Assembly (NCBI RefSeq): GCF_000372725.1
Contig: NW_005200600.1
Location: 708,475-772,474, forward strand
DNA length: 64,000 nucleotides
DNA from: Emiliania huxleyi CCMP1516
Lineage: Eukaryota; Haptophyta; Isochrysidales; Noelaerhabdaceae
Direction: 5' to 3'
This document shows, in pieces, positions 21,301 to 33,136 of this stretch (the first letter of the stretch is position 1; each line of letters begins with the position of its first letter). The notes beneath the pieces were generated by a model, which was not told where the DNA came from, made no database searches, and saw only the letters and a list, made by a program, of their open reading frames with translations. Made by a program: the position numbers and the translations under genes.

Positions 21301-23077
21301 CGGTGAAGCCGTCGTCGCCGAAGGTGCCGTTGGCCTCGAGGCTGACTGGGAGGAGAGAGTTCGTGTCGTCTCCCCACTCCACGTGGACCCATCCGGAGAG
21401 CGGCTCGGACCTCGGCAGCCATTCCAGCAATCGTCCAGACGGCATGAACGTCAGCCCCGCCTCCAAGATCGACGAGTCCGACTCTTCGCCGTTGGTTAAG
21501 AGCCGTCCCCGCCTCGAACTCGAGATCCGGTTCCCTGAGCCCTGAACATCTACGAGTGGCCCGCCAAGGTCGCTGACGACGGTCTTCAAGTCGAAGTCGA
21601 CGGCCTTGGGGTCAACAGCGTCATGCACGCGTGCAGTAGCACTCACATCGAGTCCTGCTATGCCGCTGGCTTCAGCGACACGGGTGAGCAAGCTCGAGGA
21701 GAGGTTTCGCGAGGAGACACTGCACATGAAGCCTGCAAACGCGCTGCTGAGAAAGTGGCTGCCCTGCTTGTGTGCCCGCGTGGGATAAAGCCGGCAGTCC
21801 TCGCCGAGGCACTGCAGCCCCCACAGGAGATCGATCTCGTCTGGGAGGTTTGCGAGGTCGAGCTCGTGCTCCGAAATCGCCGCTTGCACTTTGAGGTCGC
21901 CGATGAATGGTGCATGCGACGGGCCAGCGGGCTCGAGGGAGGAGACGAGACGGAAGGCGAGGTGCAGCACCTGAGCGTCAATTCGTAGACGTTCGGTCGA
22001 GGCCGGGAGGAACTCGGCCATCAGCTCCTGCAAGCGTTTGGTGCGCAGAGTGACTCGACCGAAGGCATCTTGTGCCAAGTCGGTCGAGATCTCGATGTTG
22101 CCGAGTGGCACGTCTTTCCCAAGCGGGAAGGCGCCAGTGCTCAGGGCCAGGCGAGTCTTTTGGTCGAGACCGAGGACGTCATCGTGACCGCTCAAAGTGT
22201 TGAGCCGAGCAGCGAAGCCCGCCTCGGCGGGCTCAGAGAAGCCAGCCTTGAACCCCGTGACGTTGAGGGCGGGAGGGCCAGTGACGGCACTCGAGAGAGC
22301 CTTGCCTGCCTCGCTGTTGATGCTCCCAATGAGGTGCGACATGGGCGGAATGCTCACGCGCGCCTTGCTGCTCAGAGTGCTCAGCCCCTCGAGAGCCCAA
22401 TCGTCAAACTGGACGGATTCGTGGTGGTCCGGCTCCGCGTCGAACCGAAGAGAGAACTGTGTGGGTGGGGTGGCATGGAGGTCTGTCAGTCAGGGTGGTG
22501 TCTGTGCGCACGGTGAGCTCGAGGGTTGGGGCACCTCGAAGGCGACTTGGAAGCGGAGAGCGCCGGAGGTGAGCCTTCCACGGGCGACACAGGTGAGCTC
22601 CGAGTGTAGCCCATCCCGCCATGCAACTAGGCCGACTCCACTGTTGAGCTGGAGATTGACGTCGAGCGTGACGGTCTCGCTTCCCAATTTCGCGGGTGCC
22701 ACGTCGAGCACCGCCGCGGAGTCGTTCTCTGTTGAAGCGATGCAGCGTGCGCTATCAATGTCGAGCTTGTGCGCGAATGGCATGTTGTTCGGACGTGCAC
22801 GGACGCGAAACGAAGTGCCGCCGCTCGTCAGCTCGGAGGGTACCACGTCGAGACTAATAAGTTCGAGCTTCACCTTCTCCATTCGCACGAGGCCCATAAT
22901 GGTGACGGTGAAGATAGGGACCAGCACGGCGAGAGCAACTAGCAAAGCGATAGCCAATCCGACGAGTTTTCGGCGATACTTTGTTGGATTGTCCGTCACC
23001 GGCGCGTGCAAAGCGTCCGTCTCCCCCTTTCTTTGGTCGGACGGCGCGGGGTCGATGCCCACGGCCCAGCTCGTCAT
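18308..23077 (-). CDS. Large Pro-rich membrane protein with LEA14-like repeats
   Basis: Exon 1 is 23077-22535 and exon 2 is 22456-18308, joined by a 78-nt GT-AG intron (GAG|GTGCCCC...CACACAG|TTC). The product is about 1560 residues. Residues about 35-60 form a membrane segment (KLVGLAIALLVALAVLVPIF). LEA14/water-stress-like beta domains follow (VKLELISLDVVPSE, FRVRARPNNMPFAHKLDIDS). Long Ser/Asp-rich beta repeats come next (SVEWDEDLFPLSAQGEVGYG). A (S/P)PPPPSPPP wall-type linker precedes an unrecognised domain (LLDAKLMYGKSAAVLYQYAD). A second Pro-rich linker precedes a SEA-like domain (FQVIASFSASGDVSDFDEAI). A C-terminal hydrophobic segment is at VVAIVAVAGVAVVAALLVGG. This architecture suggests a cell-surface or scale-associated protein. 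It contains very few introns for this window. Confidence 0.7.
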
Positions 23078-23349
23078 CGAGGAAGGGGGACGACGCTGAG
23101 AAGCAACGACGACGAGGCGGGAGTCAGCCGCAGGGTAGACGTGCTTGAGGATGAGAAGTGTGGAGTGCTGGCCCCTCCTGGGACAGGTGACGGGAAAGGG
23201 AGGCGGGCAGGGGCGGGAGGCAGACCAGCGGACGCAACAGAGTCCGAAGTCGTTGCAGCGAGCCGCCTTGAATCGCAATCGCCATTGCCCTGTGTCTGGG
23301 ACGCCGCCCCCCCCCACCCTCGTGCCACTGTGCTGTGAGAGAAGGCTTG

Positions 23350-23616
23350 AGTTTGAAATCAGTCGCGCTCCCAATACGTGCATCACTTTTGTGACGGTGT
23401 TACAACTTTGAGCAACCATATCTCGATAAGTTTCATGTCGAGATGTCGACGCTCATGAAAAAGTAGGGGCGCAATCGATGAGGCGCCGGGCGCCCAGTTG
23501 ATTGCGCCTACTTTCATGAGCGTCGACATGGTAGTTATCGAGGTATGGTTGATCAAAGTTGTAACACCGTCACAAAAGTGATGCACGTATTGGGACCGCG
23601 ACTGAAATTCAACAAA
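23350..23616. mobile_element. Fold-back MITE-like palindrome
   Basis: The left arm 23350-23479 and right arm 23503-23616 are inverted copies: both hold GTGCATCACTTTTGTGACGG (or its complement) and GAGCGTCGACAT. The loop is GC-rich, with CGCCGGGCGCCC at its tip. No coding capacity. It lies upstream of the large Pro-rich gene. Confidence 0.85.
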
Positions 23617-23863
23617 CAAATTCAAGGAATAACATGGACAGAAGTCGATTCTCTGCATCGTGAGTCGCGACTGCCTGACGTAGAGTACACGTAGAAGTCC
23701 TAGAGCTATAGTACCATTAGAGAGCCGAGTATGAGGGAGATTCCACAGAGGACTCAGAGAGGTCGGAGGTAACCCTTGCCTCGCGGGGATTCTCGCGAGC
23801 GGCGAGGGGCGGGGCGAACCCAAAGCTCCCGGCTCCGGTCACCGGACACCGGGGCAGGAGCTC

Positions 23864-26800
23864 TCACACCCTCTCTGTCGCCGCCGACGGGTGCTCGCCG
23901 CCGAGGAGGCCTTCCCGGAGGTCGCCCGTCGGCGGCGGGAGCGGCGGGGTGGCTGTTCGCGGGTCTGCCGTCGGGCCGATGGCCGCGCGCGCCGCCGGCG
24001 CGGGCTGCGTGCGTTGCGGCGGCGAGTCGACCTCCGCGGGTCCGGAGGGCTGGAAGCCGAGGAAGGCGAGGACGCGCTCGTACACGTTGCAGCCCAGGAA
24101 GAGGCCCGTGATCAGGAGGAGGACGGGGCAGAGCGGCGGGTAAAAGTCGTCCGTCCGCCGGCCGAGGAGCGGCAGCTGCGCCTTGTGGGCGTACAGGCAG
24201 AAGAAGGCGGACGGCGAGCGGCTGTAGCTCGACCACTCGCCTATTGGTGTTGTTAGCACTGCAGTGTGGTGCTCGACGGCGAGCGGCTGTAGCTCGCCCT
24301 CTCACCGTGGCGGTCCACGTCCCGCGTGGCCTGCAGCAGGCAGACGTAGTTGAAGCAGAGGGCGAGCGTGAGGCGGCAGTTGGTGCTCGCGTCGAGGAGG
24401 AGGGCGCCAGAGTCGTTGCCCCGCGGCTCGCGCCGGAGAGAGAGCGAGCCGCCTGCCATCCGGCGGAGCGCCCAGCCGACGCAGAAGCGCATCCAGAGCA
24501 GAGGCGAGAGCAGCAGCAGCACCGCGTGCAGCGGCGAGGCGCTGCCCTGCGCGGCGACTAGCAGCGCGTGCAGCAGCAGCACAGGCCCGAGCGGGTCGGG
24601 CTCGTTGGCAGGGCCGTCGACGGCGGCGAGCCACGGGAAGGCGCCGATGCGGACGAGCCACTGCAGCAGCAGGCACAGCTCGGACCACGCCAGCAGCCCG
24701 CCCAGCGCGGCGGAGAGGACGGCGCCCGTTCGCAGCAGCGGCTGCAGCGTGCCGACGAAGGCGCGCGCGTACAGGGCGAGGCAGAGGCCCTTGACGGTGG
24801 TGTGGTCGCCGCAGACGTCCAGCTCGCGGCTCGCCACGGGCACGGCCCACTCCCACCACGCAGCGGCCCGGCGGACGCGCTCGTACTCTGCCTCCGCCGC
24901 GCGAGCCGCCAGCCGCGCAGCGTGCGCCTGCGGGACGTGTCACAGACATGTCTTCGACGTGTCGTGGACGAGTCCGCCAGCCGCGCGGCGTGCGCCGTGA
25001 CGCGGAGCTTCTCGAGCGAGTGCAGCGTCAGCTCACCAACCACCTCCTCCTTCTCCGCCGCAGCAACCCCACCAGCCGCCTCCTCCTCCTCCTCCTCGAC
25101 GGCGTTGGGCGGGCGCTCGGCCACCACCGCAGATGTCGTCACCGCCGCCGCTGCCGCCGCACCGGCCCCCGCCGTTGCCGCCACGGGAGCCAAAGCGGAT
25201 GCGGCGTTGTGTGCGGCTCCGGCGGCGACGGCGCACCCGCCACCAGCCCCTCTCCCGCCACCAGCCCCTCTGACCCCTCCCTCCCCGCAGAGAGGCGCAG
25301 CAGCTGCCGCCCCTGCTGCCCCTGCTGCCCCTGCTGCTGCCCCTGCCGCCCCTGCCGGCGCTGCTGGCGCTGCCGCCTCCGCCGCCCATGCCGCCTTCGC
25401 CACCTCTCCTCCTCCGCCTCCGCCGCCTCCTCCGCCCCCTCCTCCGTCTCCACATCCGCCTCCTCCGCCTCCGCCCCCTCCTCCGCCTCCGCCTCCGCCT
25501 CCTTCTCCCGCGAAGCCATCCGGCCCAAGGCGGCGGATGGCATCGACACGCCCGTCTCCCGTCGTGTCGAGCAGCACCGAATCCGGCACGCCTGCCAAGA
25601 AAGCAAGATGTGAAGAGAGCAGAAGGAGGGTGCGAACAGAGCAGCTCCAAATCCGGCTCGCCGTCGCCGCTCGTGTCGACCTGCGTGCCGTGAGCAACAG
25701 TGCCGTGGGCAACAGTGCCGTGAGCAACAGTGCCGTGCGCGACTGTGCCGTGAGCAACAGTGCCGTGCGCGACTGTGCCGTGGGCGAAGCCGGCCTCCGC
25801 GCCTCTCCGCGCAAGCAACCGCGCCGGCGAGGCGCCTGATGAGTCGATTTGGAATGGCTCATTCATGGCCGGCCGCTGCAGCTGCTGCGCCGGCGCTGCG
25901 CCAAAGTTGAGCCGCGACTGCGCCGCCGGCCGCCTGGCGTCTGGCCTCTTGGCCGCGGCGGCCCAGATCTCCCCCGCGTGCCTGCTCACAGCTAGAGGCG
26001 TGAAGAGTCGCTGCTTGCGGCCAGAGGTGTCAAGAGACCTCCCCCCGCGTGCGTGTCGAGCCACGAGCGGTCGCCACACCCCACTGTACCGGCCGGAGCA
26101 AGCCCCGAGAGCGCGCCATCGCCCTCCGCATGCCCTCCAGGACGCAGCGGCGAGGTCGACGCGTCCGCCACCGCAACAGCGTCTCCCGGCACGCCCCCCG
26201 GAGCAAAGCCGCTGCCCTCCCAGCCGCCGCCCATCGCGGCTCCCGCGAGCGCCGCTGCCGGTCCCATGCGCGGTGGCGGCGCGCCCCCGCCCCCTCCCGC
26301 CTCCAGCACCGCCTCCCCGCTTCCAGCGCACCCGGCCGTAGGATGGCTGCCCACACCGCCCACGCCACAGCCACTGCCCGCGCCCGTGCCACCGGTGCCG
26401 CCGGTGCCACTTCCAGCGCCGCCACTGTCTCCGCCGCCGCCGCCGCTGTCGCCGCCCGCGCCTCCATCCCCGCCGCCGCCTCTGTCGACCCCTCTGCCGC
26501 CCTCTCCGCTGCCGCCGGCTTCGGCCCCGCCTCCGGCTCCGCCTCCGGCTCCGTCTCCGCCGCCGCCTCCGCCGTCGCCTCCCCTTCCGCCGCCGCCTCC
26601 GCCCGCCTGCGCGCTCTCGCTCAGCTCCCACTCGACCAGCCTCGCGCCTAGGGTTAGGGTTAGGGTTAGGGTTAGGGTTAGGGCTAGGGTTAGGGTTAGC
26701 TCCCACTCGACCAGCCTCGCGCCTGGCAGGAAAGGTGTACAGTAGGCTCCGAGAAGAGGTTCCGAGGAGGCTCCGAGAAGGTTCCGAAACGCCTCTCACC

Positions 26801-29054
26801 AGCTGCGAGATGCTGCAGCTGGCGGATCTCGGCGGATCTCGGCGGATCTCGGCGGATCTCGGCTAGCCGCGCGCAGTTGAGCAGCCGGTCTCTCAGCCTC
26901 GCCTCCTTTGCCACCACGAGGGTCCTCGAGATGCTGCCTGCTCTGCCCCGCACGGACAGCGCGCCGGAGCGGAGAGGGTCCGCCGGCGAGAGAAGGCCTA
27001 CTCTCGGCCAGCCTCGCCTCATCTCGCGCAACCTCGCGCAATCTCGAGCAGCCTCGGGGCGGCGAGGAGACTTGCCTCGCGGGGAGAGGAAGGAGCGACG
27101 GCCGCGCGGCGTCGCCCTTGGCAGCGGCGGCGGGGTAGCGGCGACCTCATCCCACCGGCGCAGCAGCGGGGCCTAATCTCGCCTCATCTCGCTCTCATCT
27201 CCCGCTGTCCCCCCTCAGGGAGCATCGCGCCACCCACCGGCGCAGCGGCGCCTCGCCCCGCCCCATCGAGACGGGAGACTCGCCCGTGCGCACGGCAGGA
27301 GGCGGCGGCATCGGCCCCTCTCCTGCTATCCACGAATGACAACCGCCGCCGCCTCCGCCTCCGCCGCTGCTGCCACCGCCGCCGCTGCTGCCGTCGCCGA
27401 CACCTCCGCCGCCGCCGACCCCACCGCCCTCGCCGCCAGCCTGCGACGCGGTCCAAACGTGGCCTGCCTGCGCCTCGTGCGCCCCCAGCTCCGCCGCCCG
27501 TGCTTCGTCGGCGCCTCCGCAAGCGCGGTGCCGCGGCAGCGGGGGCGGCAGCTGCGGCGGCGAGCAGAGCTGCGGCGGCGAGGGCAGCTCGGACGACCAC
27601 AGCCCCGCCCGAGGCGTCGAGGCTGCCGAGGAGCCGAGCGCGAGCGTGGGCGGCGCGGCGGAGAAGGGCGAACCATACTCTTCCCACCGACGCGAGGGGA
27701 GCGGCGTCGTCGGAGGCGACCTGAGATCCAATAATCGGGCATGGTTGGTCTCGCTGTGATCTCGCTGTGATCTCGGTGTGACCTCGGAACATCTCGGCGG
27801 CAGAGGCGGCCTCTCTGGCGACGCCGACTGGCTCGGCTCTGGCGACGGTTCCGCCGGCACAGACTGCAGCAGACGCTCGAGCTCGTCCGCCTCGTGGGCG
27901 GCGGCGGCCACGTCCGACACGCGCGGCGCCTAGAGAGGACACGTCCACGCCCCCTCCGAGACATGTCCTAGACATGTCCGAGACATGTCCGAGACATGTC
28001 CGAGACATGTCCGAGACATGTCCGAGACATGCCCGCGAGCCGCGCCTTGTTCTTGCGCGGCTCAGTCCACGCCTGCGGAAGCAAGTTGAGGCCGAGCGCC
28101 TCAGCCTCGCGCCCCTCGCGGTTCGTCTGCTCCTCGAGCCTACGAAGCATCTCGCCCCTGACGCCGCGCGCACACTCCCTCTCCCTTCCGGCCCCGCCGG
28201 CCCCGTCTGCAGCCTCCTCACGGCGCTCGAGACAGCACGCCGCGACGCGGACCACGCCTGCGATCTCGAGGTGAGCTCACGCCAATCTCGAGGTGATCTC
28301 GAAGTGGTCTCGGGCCGATCTCGGAGCACGAGCCTGCGCCGCGCCGCGCCGCTCGCGCTGCCGCCTCGCGCGTAGCTGCTGCAGGTGCAGCACGAAGGCT
28401 GGCGGCGTGGAGAGCCGCCAGAGGTGGCGAGGCAGCTGGACGAGGCAGTAGGCGAGGCAGAGCATCAAGAAGAAGGCGCTCCACGCGTTGCACGCCGCGA
28501 GCAGCCACCCGACCAGCGCCTCGGAACGGAGCTGGCCGGTCGCGTACAGGCCGGAGGCGAGGCAGCCGCCTAGGGGAACGGTCCCAGGGCTGCTGCAAGT
28601 CCTTGCTGCAAGATCCTTGAGCAGCAGCAGGCCAGCGGCGATCCGCGCCGGTGAGGGCGATGGCGAGGTAGTAGCGCGCCTTGCGGCGGAGGGCGCGGCG
28701 GACGCCGCGCCGCCAGGTGAAGGCACCCGTCAGCTCGTACTCGCGCAGCAGCTCGACCATGGCGAAGCCGAGCGCGAGCGTGCTCCACAGCAGCAGGCTC
28801 CAGGCGACGCTCAGCGCACTGAAGGGCTGCGAGTCGCAGGAGAGGCGCTCGACGCCCTGCACGTGCGGCGGCTGCCGCGCCAGATCGATCGGCAGGATCA
28901 GCATGCTCACCGCCGACAACACCCAACTCAGCCACACTGTCGTGCCGACGAGGCGGCTGACGCGGTGATCGGCGGCGAGGTGGACGCGCAGCGCACTCAG
29001 GAGCGCGACGATGAGCACGAGGGCCCAGATCGTCGGCGCGAGGTGCGTGGCCAT
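23864..29054 (-). CDS. LMBRD2: LMBR1 domain-containing protein 2 homologue (multi-pass membrane protein)
   Basis: Start ATG at 29054. The first exons carry five N-terminal membrane segments (TIWALVLIVALLSALRVHLA; LVGTTVWLSWVLSAVSMLIL; GFAMVELLREYELTGAF; GWLLAACNAWSAFFLMLC). The C-terminal exons carry the LMBRD2 signature CGDHTTVKGLCLALYARAFV, then FVGTLQPLLRTGAVLSAAL, then NDSGALLLDASTNCRLTLAL, ending with DDFYPPLCPVLLLITGLFLG. LMBRD2 is a nine-pass protein implicated in receptor signalling. The loop between the blocks is spread over 24960-28000 in many small exons and is unusually long: Gly-rich, with acidic DxSGDG/DTTGDGRVD motifs. An interposed second gene there cannot be excluded. Most introns are flanked by duplicated exon edges, and one is a telomere-repeat array. 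Confidence 0.8.
25540..25680 (-). other. Calcium-loop-like DTTGDG/DTSGDG motifs within the LMBRD2 locus
   Basis: Sense translation gives VDTSGDGEPDLELL (25680-25640) and, after an intron, LLDTTGDGRVDAIRRL (25575-25530). The DxxGDGxxD spacing is that of EF-hand or thrombospondin-type-3 calcium loops. An FQIDSSG segment lies further upstream. Confidence 0.5.
25689..25790. repeat. GTGCCGTGAGCAACA minisatellite
   Basis: Seven units of about 15 bp (GCAACAGTGCCGTGA variants). In-frame translation gives a repeating FAHGTVAHGTV pattern on the minus strand. It is probably intron filler or a low-complexity linker. Confidence 0.8.
25982..26018 (-). repeat. Mini-intron element (37 nt)
   Basis: Sense: GCAAGCAGCGACTCTTCAC, spacer, AGCTGTGAGCAG followed by G. 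It belongs to the sense-oriented element family and here carries a GC start. Confidence 0.7.
26649..26698. repeat. Interstitial telomere-repeat array acting as intron filler
   Basis: Eight TTAGGG units (one GCTAGG variant) between perfect 26-bp direct repeats (26624-26649 and 26699-26724; core CTCCCACTCGACCAGCCTCG). The inferred intron on the minus strand is CAG|GCGCGAGG...CCTAG|GCGCGAGG. Confidence 0.9.
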
Positions 29055-29080
29055 TGTGGAGTCGGTTGGGCGCGAAGAGA

Positions 29081-29090
29081 AGAATTCTTC
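29081..29090 (-). promoter_or_regulatory. AGAATTCTTC motif upstream of LMBRD2
   Basis: Palindromic AAGAATTCTTCC about 27 bp before the LMBRD2 start codon. It is a variant of the AAAATTCTT word found before other genes. Confidence 0.35.
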
Positions 29091-29107
29091 CGGCACGGCT
29101 GAGGGCC

Positions 29108-29400
29108 GAAAATCGTGCTTTTTGGGCGAGTGTTGAGTGAGGTTGGGAGCGGGTGGTGTTCTTGGGGTGGTTGATCGACAAAAGGTTGGGTTGTCCCGGA
29201 CGCGAGAGGTCCGACCTAACCTCAGACGTCACCCGTCACGCCTTCTTCTTTCTCGGGAGCAAGCACCGACCGGGTGAGGTCCGACCGACAACCTACCTCA
29301 CCTCACGCACCCAGACAACCTCATCACCCAAAGAACACAAGTTCACCCTCCCAACCTCACCCGCTTCGACCTCACCCAAAAAGCATGATTCTCATGTTGG
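29108..29400. mobile_element. MITE-like inverted repeat
   Basis: The left end 29108-29166 (ATCGTGCTTTTTGGGCGAG, then GAGGTTGGGAGCGGGTG) pairs with 29335-29395. Internal GAGGTCCGACC words are also mirrored. About 290 bp, non-coding, just upstream of the LMBRD2 gene. Confidence 0.65.
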
Positions 29401-29789
29401 GCCCTCGGGCTGTTTGCGTCGCGGCAGGCACGCCGCCTGCAGCACGCCGCTCCTTCCTTCCTTCCCAGCCGCCAGCGTGTGGCGATCAGCCAGCCAGGAG
29501 GTGTGGCCCCCTGCGAGTCGAGTACCAAAGGTTCTGGCCCGAGCCTGAGATGCAACAGCCTGAGCTGGGCTCGCTCAACTTCAGACGTAAAGCATAATTG
29601 TCATCATCAGTAAAACCATCAAAACCAATCTATTACGCCACGCTGGCCGCATTTACACCTAGCGCAGGCATGGAGGTGACAGGGTCGTCTGCATGGCAGG
29701 CCTTTCTCGCTGCCATCACCTTCAGCGCCCCCAGCCGCTCTGGCGCGCCCGTTTCGACGACGCGCCAGCTGGGCGCCACCACTGACACG

Positions 29790-32700
29790 CCCCGGGTCAA
29801 CCGGGCACTGGCAAGGCCAGGTGGTACGTTGGTACTTTGCTCCCGTGGGAGACTCGGTCTTTGACGCAATGTGTTCTTCTCAGACAGGCCCCGCGCCATG
29901 CTACGTCCCTGTAGACGACAATGCCGCCGCCGTCGCCGTGGGAGGCGATTGGCCCGCCGCCGGCCTCCTCAGACCGATAGTGGAGTGGTCGATCACCGAA
30001 TTCGAGAAGCAGACGTGCCTGTGCTTCGTTGAGGTCGACCCTGCCGAGACCGACCCGGAAAGCCCTAAGTACCTCGGCGCCGACCACCAGAACATATCAA
30101 TCATGGCGAGAAATCCGGTCGACGGGTGGAGGAAAGGACGCTGCGCAGGCGTGGAAGATGCGCCGGGATTGTAACACAGACATAGATCGGACAACATAGG
30201 TCTGCGAAGTATCGGCTCTCTCTCACCCGTGTCATGCATGTCTGGCGTCCGCTCTCAGGCTCGTCACCAACAGGGCACGAAAAGAATACGATTCTTGGCA
30301 AGCACTTCGTCGACTTCTCGTGGGGGTGTGGCGCCACGCCCGGGCCAACGGGGCGCGGCTTTTTTGAATACTTCAAGGGCGTCGTCGTGCACGAAATTGG
30401 CCACTCAGTCGGCTTCAAGCATGAGGTGTGCAGAAGCGTGCGTGTGATAACGCGACACTCGCTCATCCACAGCACGCACGGCCCGACCGTGACGACTTCA
30501 TCTCAATCAACTGGAGCAACATCGAGGGCGGCTGCACCGAGACCACCGTGGCAGAGTGCGCGAGCAACAAGGCGCTCTTGGACCCCGACTGCGTCGGGGG
30601 CAGCTGCACGGTCATGTGCGGTCCAATGTGTGTTTGCCACATCACTTTTGGTGGTGGCAGAGGGGGCGCGAAGTATGTTCACATTATAGCTGCGAGTAGG
30701 TGCCACAATTTTGCGAGAATGTCGACTCACGACTGGCTTCACGCCGGCGTCTTCAGAGCCCGCTTGCAGCTCTGTGACTAGCGTATCTTCACCCAACTCG
30801 TCCGTGAGCAGGCATGTCTGGCGACTTCCCCTTTGACTGGGGCTCGGTGATGCTGTACAGCTCGAGAGTATTCGCCGCTGGGAGCGCTCCCACCATGGTC
30901 AGGAAGTCCGACGGGAAGCCATTCAGCGGTCATCTACTCCGGAGCCTACACCGTATTTGTGAACTACACACCCCACGACAACCAACTGTGAATAGGCCAA
31001 GTGCTCAGCACCCTCTCTCCCGGCGATGTGCGCCGCTGCGGGAAGCAGTACCTGCCTGACCGAGCATGGCTGCGCTCTCAACGGCGCGAGTTGCACCGAC
31101 GTGCCTCCTCCTCCTCCCCCCCCCCTCCCTCTCCCTCACCACCGTCGCCATCTTGCCGCTGCTTGGAGCCAGCGTCGGGCTCCGGCAACGACTGCTTTGC
31201 ATTGACGCCGTGGCTAGAGACCAACGGCCTGCCAACATCGAACTGCAATCACTACTACGACTCCTTCGGCCGCGGACGCGGTTGCCGCTTGGACGGCGAC
31301 CATTGCGATGGCTTTGAGGATGAGCCGTTCACCGCTTGTGGCCCGGCCGAGTGCTCATCGCCCCCACTGGTGTCTGCCTCTCCCTCGCCGCCCCCGCCGC
31401 CGTCTGCCTCTCCTGCGCAAGCACCCACCCCCGCCCCCTCGCCACCGCCGTCTGCCTCTCCTGCGCCACCACCACCCTCTCCCGCCCCCTCGCCACCGCC
31501 GTCTGCCTCTCCCTCGCCGCCGCCCTCTGCCTCTCCTGCGCCACCACCACCCTCTCCCGCCCCCTCGCCACCGCCCTCTGCCTCTCCCTCGCCGCCGCCC
31601 TCTGCCTCTCCTGCGCCACCACCACCCTTCCCCGCCCCCTCGCCACCGCCGTCTACCTCTCCCTCTCCACCGCCATCTCTTTTGCCTTCGTCTTCGCCGC
31701 CTCCATCCACGCCGCCGCCACCAGACCCCTCGTTCGCACCGCCGCCGCCGACAGAACGACCAACCGCGTGCACGGAATGCACAGATGAGCGGAACCAGTG
31801 GATGGTGACCAAGGACCTTGCCTGCGACCGATGGCCCTACGCGTACACCAAGCTCTGTAAGCACAACGCTAATTGGGCGAAGCAGAAGTTCTGCCAGCGG
31901 TCGTGCTTCGAGAATGGAGCGGGATACGACGGCGACGTCGTGTGCTGTGCGGCGGCGCCGGCGCCCTCTCCAGCATGCACCGAGTGCACAGATACGCCCA
32001 ACGCGTGCATGGTGGACAATGACTTTGCGTGCAACGGGTCCTGGGCGAGTTACGCCTACGAGAACCTCTGCAAGCACAACAGTAACTGGTCGAAGCAGAA
32101 GTTCTGTCAGCGGTCGTGCTTCGAGAATGGATCGGGATACGACGGCGACGAGTGATGTGCGACAGAACGACCAACCGCGTGCACGGAATGCACAGATGAG
32201 CGGAACCAGTGGATGGTGACCAAGGACCTTGCCTGCGACCGATGGCCCTACGCGTACACCAAGCTCTGTAAGCACATCGCTAATTGGGCGAAGCAGAAGT
32301 TCTGCCAGCGGTCGTGCTTCGAGAATGGAGCGGGATACGACGGCGACGTCGTGTGCTGTGCGGCGGCGCCGGCGCCCTCTCCAGCATGAACCGAGTGCAC
32401 AGATACGCCCAACGCGTACATGGTGGACAATGACTTTGCGTGCAACGGGTCCTGGGCGAGTTACGCCTACGAGAACCTCTGTAAGCACAACGCCAACTGG
32501 GCAAAGCAGAAGTTCTGTCAGCGGTCGTGCTTTGCCAATGGAGCGGGCTACGACGGTGATGAGTGCTGTGATGAGCAAACACATATCACCACCATAGCCG
32601 CATCTTGCGTCTTCGCCGCCGCCACGATCTCCGCCACTGCCGCCGCCGCCGCCGTCGGGCCAAGACCGCCGGCACCGCTCCCTCTACCACTGTAGCCGCC

Positions 32701-33136
32701 GTCGCCGCCGGCACCGTCAATGCCGCCGCCATCGCCGCCACCGCCCTCTCCGCCGCCGCCGCGTTTGCCGCCACCGCCGCCGCCGCCGCCGCGACCGCCA
32801 CCCTCAGCGCCGCCGTCGCCACCGCCGCCGTCGCCAACGCCGGCGTCGCCGTCGCCGAGCCACCGCCGCCGCCGCATCCGTTTTGCTGCCGCGACCGTCG
32901 CCACCGCCGCCCACTCCGTCAATATCGCCGCTGCCACCTTCTTCGCCGCCTCCTCCTCACCCTCGCCGATGCCCTTCGCCCGGCCGCCCCCGACGACGCC
33001 GACGTGCGCAACGCTCGACAAGAAACGGTGTAAGAAGGAGGCGTGCGCTCGGCCGGCTCGCCGCCAGTGTGCGACGCCGCTGGAGCAGCAAGAAGAGAAA
33101 GTGCCTCTGCCTCAATGCTCAAAGAGCAAGAGGTAG
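29790..33136 (+). CDS. Astacin-family zinc metalloprotease with Pro-rich and Cys-rich modules
   Basis: The catalytic domain begins with HWQGQVVRWYFAP (about 29808) and continues with VEWSITEFEKQTCLCFVEVD. After an intron comes GVVVHEIGHSVGFKHE (about 30375-30425), which holds the HExxHxxGxxHE zinc site. The next exon starts HARPDRDDFISINWSNI, as in astacins. The Met-turn is SVMLYSS (30850) and the domain ends at LSPGDVRRCGKQY. A Pro-rich linker (31380-31740) and tandem six- to eight-Cys modules follow (NWAKQKFCQRSCFENG), resembling ShKT-type extracellular domains. The enzyme is probably secreted and calcium-independent. The signal peptide exon was not placed. Two TGA codons interrupt the module region in frame; everything after 32155 needs readthrough, recoding or splicing. 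Confidence 0.75.
31738..32570 (+). repeat. Tandem 410-bp duplication of two Cys-rich modules
   Basis: Copy 1 (31738-32156) and copy 2 (32157-32570) are about 97% identical. Each encodes two CTECTD...CKHNANW...FCQRSCFENG modules. Copy 1 ends with TGA at 32153 and copy 2 has TGA at 32386, each where the aligned module has a TGC cysteine codon. Confidence 0.9.

Noticed and set aside
24568-25839. A 423-codon plus-strand frame with Pro runs
   Set aside because: The minus strand of the same region encodes conserved LMBRD2 motifs, and the plus frame is low-complexity.
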